Origin: an uncultured bacterium
Lineage (GTDB): Bacteria; Verrucomicrobiota; Kiritimatiellia; RFP12; UBA1067
Assembly: GCA_902779865.1 (NCBI GenBank)
Contig: CACZDG010000028.1
Span: 1 to 39,358, forward strand
Reading direction: 5' to 3'
Length of the DNA stretch: 39,358 bases
The translations under genes were made by a program, and so were the position numbers. This document shows, piece after piece, positions 33,167 to 39,358 of the stretch. Each line of letters opens with the position of its first letter. Positions within the stretch are counted from its first letter, which is position 1. The notes beneath the pieces were generated by a model. The model was not told the DNA's origin and did no database searches. It worked only from the letters and a program-made list of their open reading frames with translations.

Positions 33167-33817
33167 ATGAACGAAGCAATGTTGAACGAAACTGGAATCA
33201 CGCTGGCCGCAGCATGGAAAAGCGGCGGTCCGCTGATGTGGGTCCTTGCCGGGCTTTCCGTGATCGCGCTCGTGGTGATCCTATACCTCCTTCTTGCGCA
33301 CCGTCGCGGGGCGCTTGCGCCGCGCGCGCTCATCAGCGACGTCTTCAGCCGTCTGCAGACTGGCGACCACGGCGAGGCGCGTCGCTTGTGCCAGCGTCGC
33401 CCGTGCGCGTTTTCCGTGCTGGCGCTCGCCGGCCTCGACGCTGTGCGCGGTACGCCGCAGGGAACAAAGCCGCCAGTCGCGGAAGCGATCGAGACCACTG
33501 GCACCCACATCGCCGAGCGGCTTCAGGCGTCGGTTGACTGGCTTGCGGACCTCGCTGCAATCGCGCCGCTCGTTGGACTGCTGGGAACCGTGCTCGGTAT
33601 GTACCAGGCGTTCTCCGGAGTGGCTGCGGGCCCCGTCGCGAACGCGCGTCCCGTAGTGCTGGCGGAGGGAGTGTCGCAGGCCATCGTGACGACGGTGTTC
33701 GGCCTCGTGGTGGCGATTCCTTGCCTCGTGTTCCACGCAATGCTGCGTCGCCGTACCGCAAGGCGCATAGCCGGTCTTGAGTCGCTTGCAATCGCGCTGG
33801 AGAAGGCGTTCGCATGA
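33167..33817 (+). CDS. exbB: ExbB/TolQ/MotA-family proton channel protein
   Basis: A 216-residue inner-membrane protein with three transmembrane segments: SGGPLMWVLAGLSVIALVVILYLLL (read in parts), LADLAAIAPLVGLLGTVLGMYQAFSG and VTTVFGLVVAIPCLVFHAML. APLVGLLGTVLGM and the ALLRR-type region with AEGVSQAIVTTVFGL are the family core. With ExbD it forms a proton channel that converts proton motive force into mechanical work in the periplasm. AAAAAAGGA precedes the ATG, and the stop overlaps exbD (ATGA). No TonB or outer-membrane receptor is nearby, so the driven partner must be another protein. Confidence 0.9.
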   Translation: MNEAMLNETGITLAAAWKSGGPLMWVLAGLSVIALVVILYLLLAHRRGALAPRALISDVFSRLQTGDHGEARRLCQRRPCAFSVLALAGLDAVRGTPQGTKPPVAEAIETTGTHIAERLQASVDWLADLAAIAPLVGLLGTVLGMYQAFSGVAAGPVANARPVVLAEGVSQAIVTTVFGLVVAIPCLVFHAMLRRRTARRIAGLESLAIALEKAFA

Positions 33818-34236
33818 ACTTCAGGAAGACAAGGCGAAGCCACGCGGCGGTGCTGCAGATGACGTCCCTGATGGACGTCGTGTTCCTGCTGCTGTGCTTC
33901 TTCATGACGGCGAACGAGTTCGCCCGTTGGGAGACGGAGGTCGGCATCACGCTCCCGACCGCGCAGAGCGCGACGATTCCCGGGCGCATGCCCGGCGAAA
34001 TCATCCTCAACCTGAACGCGAAGGGCGATGTGACGATCAACGGCGTGAAGCTCACGCTCGAGGAGGTCACGGAGCGCATGAAGCGTATCGCGGAGAACTT
34101 TCCCGGCCAGCCTGTCGTGATCCGTGCCGACAAGGCGTCCTCATACGAAACCTTGATGTCTCTTATTGACGCATGCCGCACGGCGAACGTGTGGAACTTC
34201 TCGCTGGCAACCAAGGACGAAAAGAAAGGTCAATGA
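33814..34236 (+). CDS. exbD: ExbD/TolR-family protein
   Basis: A 140-residue protein. A short cytoplasmic N-terminus precedes one transmembrane helix, LQMTSLMDVVFLLLCFFM, holding the proton-carrying Asp (in SLMDVVF). The periplasmic part ends with the family pattern VVIRADKASSYETLMSLIDACRTANVWNFSLAT (read in parts). It overlaps exbB by 4 nt at its start and the cytochrome gene by 4 nt at its end, so the three are translationally coupled. It is the second half of the proton-driven motor. Confidence 0.92.
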   Translation: MNFRKTRRSHAAVLQMTSLMDVVFLLLCFFMTANEFARWETEVGITLPTAQSATIPGRMPGEIILNLNAKGDVTINGVKLTLEEVTERMKRIAENFPGQPVVIRADKASSYETLMSLIDACRTANVWNFSLATKDEKKGQ

Positions 34237-36416
34237 ATATGACGGCCAATATATCCACGACACTTCGTTTGGTCGCTGCAATCGCGGTGTCCGCCACGTC
34301 GGCCGCGCTCTTCGCGGACCACTTCAACGGCGGGCGCACAGTGCCCATACATAGGCTCGCGCCGCTGGATGCAGAGGGGGACAAGATATCTCCCACGGCC
34401 GATCTTCCAGAACCGATTTCTCAGGCGAAGACCTGCTCCCAGTGCCACGATACGTACCTGATGACTGGCGGATCGCATTTCCGCACGGGGCTTGACACCA
34501 ACGACGCGCCGGAGTCCGTGGAGGTCGAGCCTTGGTTCTGGGCGGATGAAAAGACCGGCACCTCAATCCCTCTCTCGCTGCACGCGCAACCCGGCGCGTA
34601 CCGTCCCGCCGACCTCGGACTTTCCTGCTGGCAGTGGACGAAGATGTTCGGACGGACGTTCCCCGGCGGCGGAATCGGCAGCGATCCGCGCGCGGTTGGC
34701 GAAGTGGCAGGATTCAAGCAGCGCTGGTTCGTGACGGGTCCGCTCGGCCCCAACTGCCTTGCGTGCCACCAGCAGCGCGGCTACGACTCGAGCGAGTGGG
34801 CGCGCCAGGTGCTGCGCGAGAACTTCGCAGGTGCTGCAACGGCGGCAAGCGGAATCGGCGCCGTCGAGGGCATGAACGAGCGGCTTGACGATTCGTGGGA
34901 CGGCCTTCGCGCCGAGAACCCCGACGACCATCTTTTCAAGGTGCCGGAGAAGACCTCCTACGATTCGCGCCGGTTCGACGCGAAGAACCGCTGCGTGTTC
35001 GACGTTGGGCGTCCGAAGAGCGAGAACTGTCTCGCCTGCCACGCGGTCAGCGAAGCCGGCGTGCCCAGCCATTCCATTGCGGGCGACGTGCATTTGCAGC
35101 GCGGGCTTACCTGCGTTGACTGCCACAAGAACGGCATCGACCACCGCATTGCGACGACGAGCTGCCGTGACTGCCACACAGGACCGAAGGGTGCCGGCCC
35201 CACGCCGAAGCACGCCGGAATACCGCTCGTCCACTTCGAGAAACTTTCCTGCACGGTCTGCCATAGCGGTGTCACGAGTGACGGCGCACGGGCGCAGGTG
35301 CGCACGGCGCGCGCGAACCGGATCGGCATCTACGGGCGTGCGCAGTGGGCGACGGACGTCCCCTACGTGCTTGAACCAGTTTTCGTCAAGAACGCCGAAG
35401 GCAAGATCGAACCCCGCCGCATGACGTGGCCGAGCTACTTTGCGGAAATCGGCACGAACGGCACGGTCAAGCCGCTTGCACCCGACGCCGTGGCGGCGTT
35501 CTGCCAGCGCGGCACGAACGATTTCACGAAAGCCGTCCTGGCCAAGGCTTTGAACGCGCTCAAGGCCAAGAAGCCCGATGCGTCATACGGTTTCATTGGA
35601 CACGGCAAGCTGTGGACGGTTGAAGACGATGGGACGAATGCGACCGTTGTCGCGTCCGAGAACGCCGCCGCCGCCCCGGTTTCGTGGCCGGTCGGACACG
35701 ACGTGCGCCCGGCGCGTCAGGCGCGCGGTGCGGCACCGGTGAAGTGCGCGGATTGCCACACGTCGGATTCGGATTTCTTCTTCGGGAAGGTCGTGCCGAC
35801 GGGTCCGATCACGGACGCGGAGGTAGAGCCGGTGCAGCAGACGGAGTTCCTCGGGTTGTCGTCCACCTACCACGCCGTACTCGGTACGACGTTCGCGATG
35901 CGTCCGCTCTTCAAGGTGTTCCTCTGGTCGGTGTTCGGGCTTCTCTGCCTGTTCGGCATGGCGGCTGCGGCTGTTGTCCTGAACAAGCTTGGCGCGAAGA
36001 TATCGGAAGGAACGTTGTCCTTTGCATGGGGCCTTGCCAAGTGGATAGTTGACATGGGCTTCGTGGTCTGTCTCGTCTATCTGGCGCTTTCCGGCGTAAT
36101 CGGCTGGATGTGCGGCGGCATGACCGGATGGTGGCTGGTCCTCCACATGGTGGCTGGCGGTGGACTCGCCGCGTGCGCCGCCATAATCGCGGTTGTCCGT
36201 GCATCTGAGCGCACCGAGAAGTTTGAAATGTCGCTCATCTGGCTTGCGTGGATTGTCTGCGCGGTGGGAACCGTGTTCACGGCCGTGATGCCGATGATGA
36301 CGGTTGCCGGCGGCGATGGACAGGTGTTCCTGCTTTGGAGCCACCGTCTGGTCGCCCTCGCGTTCGCGGCCGTCTCGTGTCTCGTTTGCCGGAGCTGCTG
36401 CCGTAGGCGACGTTAG
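34233..36416 (+). CDS. heptaheme c-type cytochrome fused to a membrane domain
   Basis: A 727-residue protein. A hydrophobic N-terminus (LRLVAAIAVSATSAALFA) exports it. Seven CXXCH haem c sites are seen, with Cys-His spans 68-72, 175-179, 266-270, 294-298, 311-315, 340-344 and 505-509. Residues 560-727 hold about five transmembrane helices (FKVFLWSVFGLLCLFGM, WIVDMGFVVCLVYLALSGVIGWM in parts, WLVLHMVAGGGLAACAAII, SLIWLAWIVCAVGTVFTAV, HRLVALAFAAVSCLVC). His residues in WLVLHMVAGGG and LLWSHRLVALA could ligate b haem or quinone, as in cytochrome b561/NapC-like domains; this is inference. Electron transfer between the membrane quinone pool and the periplasm is the likely role. It overlaps exbD (ATGA) and is followed by a AAA+ gene 9 nt later. 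Confidence 0.85.
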   Translation: MNMTANISTTLRLVAAIAVSATSAALFADHFNGGRTVPIHRLAPLDAEGDKISPTADLPEPISQAKTCSQCHDTYLMTGGSHFRTGLDTNDAPESVEVEPWFWADEKTGTSIPLSLHAQPGAYRPADLGLSCWQWTKMFGRTFPGGGIGSDPRAVGEVAGFKQRWFVTGPLGPNCLACHQQRGYDSSEWARQVLRENFAGAATAASGIGAVEGMNERLDDSWDGLRAENPDDHLFKVPEKTSYDSRRFDAKNRCVFDVGRPKSENCLACHAVSEAGVPSHSIAGDVHLQRGLTCVDCHKNGIDHRIATTSCRDCHTGPKGAGPTPKHAGIPLVHFEKLSCTVCHSGVTSDGARAQVRTARANRIGIYGRAQWATDVPYVLEPVFVKNAEGKIEPRRMTWPSYFAEIGTNGTVKPLAPDAVAAFCQRGTNDFTKAVLAKALNALKAKKPDASYGFIGHGKLWTVEDDGTNATVVASENAAAAPVSWPVGHDVRPARQARGAAPVKCADCHTSDSDFFFGKVVPTGPITDAEVEPVQQTEFLGLSSTYHAVLGTTFAMRPLFKVFLWSVFGLLCLFGMAAAAVVLNKLGAKISEGTLSFAWGLAKWIVDMGFVVCLVYLALSGVIGWMCGGMTGWWLVLHMVAGGGLAACAAIIAVVRASERTEKFEMSLIWLAWIVCAVGTVFTAVMPMMTVAGGDGQVFLLWSHRLVALAFAAVSCLVCRSCCRRRR

Positions 36417-36425
36417 GGGGCGTCG

Positions 36426-37970
36426 GTGACGGAACTCATACTGTTTGCCAGCGCCGTCGTTGTTTTTGTCGGCCTAAAACTATGCTTCGGCACTCAGAAT
36501 GAGAAGCGGACGGGACGCATTCCTTCGGTCCCCACCACCCCTTACGCGCGTTACGTACACGCGGTGCAGGCGGAGACCAACCGGATATTCGCGTTTGCCC
36601 AGCAGGTGTGTGCGGACCCTGAAGCCCGCCGGGTCCTCGATGAACAGCTCAACGTGACGGGGCAAGTCGATTCCGACATACGCAAATACAGCCGTCTTCC
36701 CGACCCCATGCTCACCTGCATCGTCGTGCAGGACTTCGTCATGTGCTACCGCCGTCTTGGCAACCGCGTGGCATCCGCTCCATTTACGTGGGAACGCGCT
36801 GCCTTGGGAATAGTGTTCACGAGGTTCTTAAGCCTTTTGAAGGATTCCGGGCTTGGCCCGGATGTCTGGGCCGACCAGAAGATGGCGATGCGCATGTTGC
36901 CGTCTTATGACACGTTGATTGGGAATTTCTCGCAGATGTGCCAGGTGCCGGGACGCGAGGACGATCTGCTGTTCGAGATCGTGTTCGGCAGGCCCGAGGC
37001 GGTGCCCGACCTCGCGCGGCAGTACGCCGTGATGATGTGCCGATGGGCGACGCTTCTTGCAAAGGCGGACGGAACGGTGACGGACACGGAGAAGAAGTGG
37101 CTTGCGGAACTAGTGCGTCTGGGCGAAGAGCGTCGTGAGATCGGCGTCAGGCGCATTGAGGCGTCCGAGGAAGGCAAAGACCCGTTCTCGGAGCTGGAGG
37201 GGCTTGTGGGACTTGCGCCGGTGAAGAGGCAGGTGTCCGACCTCGCCAACCTCGTGCGTATCCGCCAGGAGCGCGAGCGGTGCGGCATGAAGACTGCGGC
37301 GGCGAGCTACCACTGCGTATTTACGGGCAATCCGGGCACGGGCAAGACGACTGTGGCGCGTATCCTCGCCGGCATTTTCCGGGACCTTGGCGTGTTGAAG
37401 AAGGGACATCTCGTCGAGACCGACCGGTCGGGGCTCGTCGCCGAGTTCGTAGGCCAGACCGCCGTGAAGACCAACAAGATCATCGACAGCGCGCTAGACG
37501 GCGTTCTTTTCATCGACGAGGCGTACACGCTCGTGAACGGGTCGAAAGAGGATTACGGCGCGGAGGCGATAGCAACGCTCCTCAAGCGTATGGAGGACGA
37601 CCGCGACAGGCTCGTGGTGATCCTCGCGGGCTACACGGACGAGATGCGCACGTTCATAGAGTCAAACCCAGGTCTTCGCTCCCGTTTCACGCGCGTAATC
37701 GACTTCCCGGACTATTCGGCCGAGGAACTCCAGGTGATCTTTCTTCGCCTTGCGGAGAAAAACCAATACACGCTCACCACGAACGCAATGCGCGCTCTGC
37801 GGGCGAAACTCGCCGAGGCTGTGGCGTCGAAGGACAGGACTTTTGGCAACGGGCGTTTCGCGCGCAACCTCTTCGAGCGCGCGATTGAACGGCAGGCAAC
37901 GCGTCTGGCGGACGTGCCAGACCTGTCATGCGAGGCACTTGAGCAAATTGCGGAGGCGGACATCAAATGA
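36426..37970 (+). CDS. TerB-like plus CbbX/SpoVK-type AAA+ ATPase, membrane anchored
   Basis: A 514-residue protein with one N-terminal transmembrane segment (LILFASAVVVFVGLKLCFG). Residues 60-240 are helical and end in a TerB-like stretch (LLAKADGTVTDTEKKWLAEL). A single AAA+ module follows: lead-in LVGLAPVKRQVSDLANLVRI, Walker A GNPGTGKTT (about 300), Walker B LFIDEAY (about 358), sensor region RSRFTRVIDFPDYSAEEL. It is paralogous to the ATPase at 3822-5114, with near-identical blocks around Walker A, Walker B and the C-terminus. Its GTG start has GGGGG upstream. Remodelling or assembly of the adjacent cytochrome/ExbBD complex is inferred from coupling with apbE (ATGA overlap). Confidence 0.85.
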   Translation: MTELILFASAVVVFVGLKLCFGTQNEKRTGRIPSVPTTPYARYVHAVQAETNRIFAFAQQVCADPEARRVLDEQLNVTGQVDSDIRKYSRLPDPMLTCIVVQDFVMCYRRLGNRVASAPFTWERAALGIVFTRFLSLLKDSGLGPDVWADQKMAMRMLPSYDTLIGNFSQMCQVPGREDDLLFEIVFGRPEAVPDLARQYAVMMCRWATLLAKADGTVTDTEKKWLAELVRLGEERREIGVRRIEASEEGKDPFSELEGLVGLAPVKRQVSDLANLVRIRQERERCGMKTAAASYHCVFTGNPGTGKTTVARILAGIFRDLGVLKKGHLVETDRSGLVAEFVGQTAVKTNKIIDSALDGVLFIDEAYTLVNGSKEDYGAEAIATLLKRMEDDRDRLVVILAGYTDEMRTFIESNPGLRSRFTRVIDFPDYSAEELQVIFLRLAEKNQYTLTTNAMRALRAKLAEAVASKDRTFGNGRFARNLFERAIERQATRLADVPDLSCEALEQIAEADIK

Positions 37971-38911
37971 ACGTTACGGCATCAGACGCGCAAAGACCAC
38001 AGGTCGTCCGCACTCACCGTGCGATGAACACGGCGTTTACGGCTACAATCCTTTCATCCGACGCGGCGCTCGCCGCATCTGCCGCGGAGGCTGCGTTCTC
38101 GCGCATCGACGTGATCGAGGGGCTGCTTTCAAGGTTCAACGACACGAGCGACGTATCGCTGATCGCCGCGCTGAAGCCCGGAGAGGTGGGCGTTGTCGCG
38201 CCAGAAACCATGGACGTCCTTACGGCGAGCGCGCGCGTGTGCGCGGCGACTGGCGGGGCGTTCGACCCAACGGTAGGGCCGGTCATGCGCAGACTTAAGA
38301 AAGCTGGCATGGCGTGGAACAAGATGTCGGAAGAAGATTTGGAGGACGCCTTTGCGCGCGGCGGAATGCAGCGACTTGTATTGGATGTGGAACATCGTCG
38401 CGTGTCGGTGAAGGCAGACCGACTTGGCCGGGCGACGCCGCTTGAACTTGACTTCGGCGGCATCGGCAAGGGCTTTGCACTTGATGAATGCGCGAAGATT
38501 CTCGAAGGCGAGCAGTTCGAGATGACGGATTATTTGCTGGACGCGGGGACCTCCACCCAGCTTATGCGGGGCGGTCCGTGGAAGATAGGAGTTGGAGGAG
38601 TGTGGAAGGGGCGAACGCGCCTTGACACCGTTTTGGAACTTCGCGACGGGGCGGTGTCTGGCAGCGGTTTCGAGCTTCAGGGGGAGCATGTTGTGGACGT
38701 GAAGCGGAAACGGGCTGCGCGTCGGTGGGCGCAGACGTGGAGCCGCGCCCAGTCCGCCGCAGTGTCCGACGCGCTCTCCACCGCAGCGCTTTCAATGGAC
38801 GTCGCCGAGTTGGAACGGGCTTGCAAGGAGTTGAAGGCTCGTGTCCTAGTGGCGCATAACCAGAAAAAGGCGATGGACTTGCTGCGCGATCCACTGCGGT
38901 GGATTGGTTAA
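37967..38911 (+). CDS. apbE: FAD:protein FMN transferase (ApbE family)
   Basis: ApbE attaches FMN covalently to Ser/Thr of extracytoplasmic flavoproteins such as NqrC, RnfG and flavinylated reductases. The 314-residue protein has TGGAFDPTVGPVMRRLKKAG, LDFGGIGKGFALDECAKIL, YLLDAGTSTQLMRGG, and the metal-site VSDALSTAALSM. The usual H(I/V)xDPrTG segment reads HVVDVKRKRAA, a divergence at a conserved spot. No lipobox or signal peptide is seen. No FMN-acceptor motif protein is recognised in the window. It overlaps the AAA+ gene by 4 nt. Presence with a multihaem cytochrome fits a flavin-and-haem electron path at the envelope. Confidence 0.85.
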   Translation: MNVTASDAQRPQVVRTHRAMNTAFTATILSSDAALAASAAEAAFSRIDVIEGLLSRFNDTSDVSLIAALKPGEVGVVAPETMDVLTASARVCAATGGAFDPTVGPVMRRLKKAGMAWNKMSEEDLEDAFARGGMQRLVLDVEHRRVSVKADRLGRATPLELDFGGIGKGFALDECAKILEGEQFEMTDYLLDAGTSTQLMRGGPWKIGVGGVWKGRTRLDTVLELRDGAVSGSGFELQGEHVVDVKRKRAARRWAQTWSRAQSAAVSDALSTAALSMDVAELERACKELKARVLVAHNQKKAMDLLRDPLRWIG

Positions 38912-39061
38912 CTTAAACGTCGCAGTTTAACCCGACTTTCCATTCGGCAGGGCGAGGCGATGGTAGGGCGCGATCACCGAGCGCGCCGCAAGGTGGGGCG
39001 AGGAGTCCCCGTCGAGCCGCAACGGCTTGTTGTTGTACGCTTGTTGTTTCCCCCGCCCCAC
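38912..39061. repeat. REP-like half-element and 22-mer repeat copy downstream of apbE
   Basis: No gene. A TTAAAC / GTTTAA stem (38914-38931) follows apbE. At 38962-38987 one arm of the hairpin repeat of 1-187 recurs (GGTAGGGCGCGATCACCGAG). AGCCG / CGGCT forms a small stem near 39015-39027, then 39026-39047 is a copy of the 22-mer found as the arms at 15385-15442 (21 of 22 matches). Confidence 0.7.
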
Positions 39062-39148
39062 CTACGGGCCGCCCGGTGGTCGGCCCCTACCGGTTCGCAT
39101 TGGTAGGGCGCGATCACCGAGCGCAATCGTGGATGTTCTCGTGGGCAT
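39062..39148 (-). pseudogene. orphan gene start running into a REP-like repeat
   Basis: On the minus strand an ATG at 39148 has AAAGGAG 7 nt upstream (39156-39162) and a TATAAT box at 39181-39186. The frame gives only MPTRTST before entering the hairpin repeat, then stops at 39062 after 28 residues, most of them encoded by the repeat. It looks like the 5' end of a gene cut by repeat insertion; a short leader peptide is the alternative. Confidence 0.5.
39071..39124. repeat. REP-like hairpin repeat copy
   Basis: Left arm 39071-39091 and right arm 39102-39124 of the element in 1-187, with a different 10-base loop (GGTTCGCATT). It forms the body of the truncated minus-strand frame. Confidence 0.85.
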
Positions 39149-39180
39149 ACGACAGCTCCTTTACTTGCTAGTTGGAAACA

Positions 39181-39186
39181 ATTATA
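39181..39186 (-). promoter_or_regulatory. -10 box TATAAT of the orphan minus-strand start
   Basis: TATAAT on the minus strand, with TTCACC 16 bp upstream as a possible -35. The leader of about 26 nt carries AAAGGAG. Confidence 0.55.
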
Positions 39187-39253
39187 CCACGATTCCTGCT
39201 CCGGTGAAACCCAAAAATCAAGGAGACCTGTCCGCTAGGTCGGCCGTTACTGT

Positions 39254-39358
39254 TGATTCGTTCAAACGATAGTATCGATTCGTCTAAACGATAGGTGTCG
39301 ATTGATGTGAACGACAGTATCGATTCGCCTAAACGATAGTATTGATTGACGTGAACGA
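39254..39358. repeat. 22-bp periodic repeat array, continues past the window
   Basis: Units start at 39254, 39276, 39299, 39321 and 39343; four are 22 bp in register, the second is 23 bp, and the last is cut by the window end. Units 1, 2 and 4 carry a partly palindromic core, TCGTYTARACGA-like; units 3 and 5 carry a GAYGTGAACGA form instead. There are no spacers. Iteron, operator cluster or simple satellite are all possible. Confidence 0.85.

Noticed and set aside
31744-33510. 588-codon minus-strand open frame
   Set aside because: It lies opposite argH and exbB, which have clear family motifs. The frame is His/Arg/Val-rich, as expected for the antisense of GC-rich coding DNA, and has no motif.
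34233-36416. Flavinylation target motif within the cytochrome
   Set aside because: I looked for an S/T-G-A-T/S type FMN acceptor motif in the protein and found none in a plausible context.
39027-39272. 81-codon plus-strand frame after apbE
   Set aside because: It is made of the 22-mer and the hairpin repeat translated by chance, with no RBS.
38912-39358. tRNA or attachment site
   Set aside because: No cloverleaf, CCA-end or T-loop sequence was found, and no integrase gene lies in the window.

Overview
The window looks like a chromosomal segment of an uncultured bacterium of the PVC superphylum, most likely a gut-type Kiritimatiellota/Verrucomicrobiota/Lentisphaerota relative. This is inferred from gene content, not from a marker gene: Tat-exported Gfo/Idh/MocA and GH109-type proteins, a GH88-DUF4861 fusion, a repeat-rich surface protein with an autotransporter-associated strand motif, a DUF5107-TPR protein and a TrpB2-type tryptophan synthase. 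Base composition is GC-rich, which creates many long antisense shadow frames. All recognisable complete genes but one are on the + strand. No rRNA, tRNA, transposase, integrase or CRISPR array was seen.

Layout. 1-187: tandem 67-bp hairpin repeat. 412-5850: secreted discoidin-like protein, short polyprenyl synthase, secreted GH88-DUF4861 enzyme, membrane-anchored CbbX-type AAA+ ATPase, BI-1/YccA membrane protein. 5853-7295: precorrin-2 dehydrogenase/glutamyl-tRNA reductase fusion. 7317-7514: array of 22-bp periodic repeats. 7503-10766: large repeat protein with no signal peptide. 10938-15369: carbohydrate cluster (beta-propeller glycosidase, 5'-truncated GH28 remnant, two Tat-exported oxidoreductase-fold proteins, the second GH109-like). 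15467-17128 (-): B12-binding radical SAM protein, convergent with the cluster and divergent from a phosphohexomutase (17208). 18668-23209: tightly packed cofactor run (small membrane protein, nadC, coaX, lipoprotein, KtrA/TrkA-type regulator, trpB2). 23258-28051: LRR lipoprotein, DUF5107-TPR protein, MATE exporter. 28097-33123: infA, uup-type ABC-F, guaB, argH. 33167-38911: overlapping exbB-exbD-heptaheme cytochrome/membrane protein-TerB/AAA+-apbE operon. 38912-39358: hairpin repeats, an orphan minus-strand gene start, and a second 22-bp periodic array running off the window.

How the genes fit together. The 1.7-15.4 kb part suggests breakdown of uronic-acid-containing and amino-sugar-containing polysaccharides outside the cytoplasm. 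The 33-39 kb operon is the most unusual part: a proton-channel pair (ExbB/ExbD), a seven-heme c-type cytochrome fused to a membrane domain, a membrane-anchored AAA+ ATPase and a flavin transferase appear translationally coupled, which points to an envelope redox machine. A paralogous AAA+ ATPase sits at 3.8 kb beside another membrane protein. Several genes have a strong -10 box only 7-9 nt before the ATG and no Shine-Dalgarno, suggesting leaderless transcripts alongside ordinary RBS-led ones.
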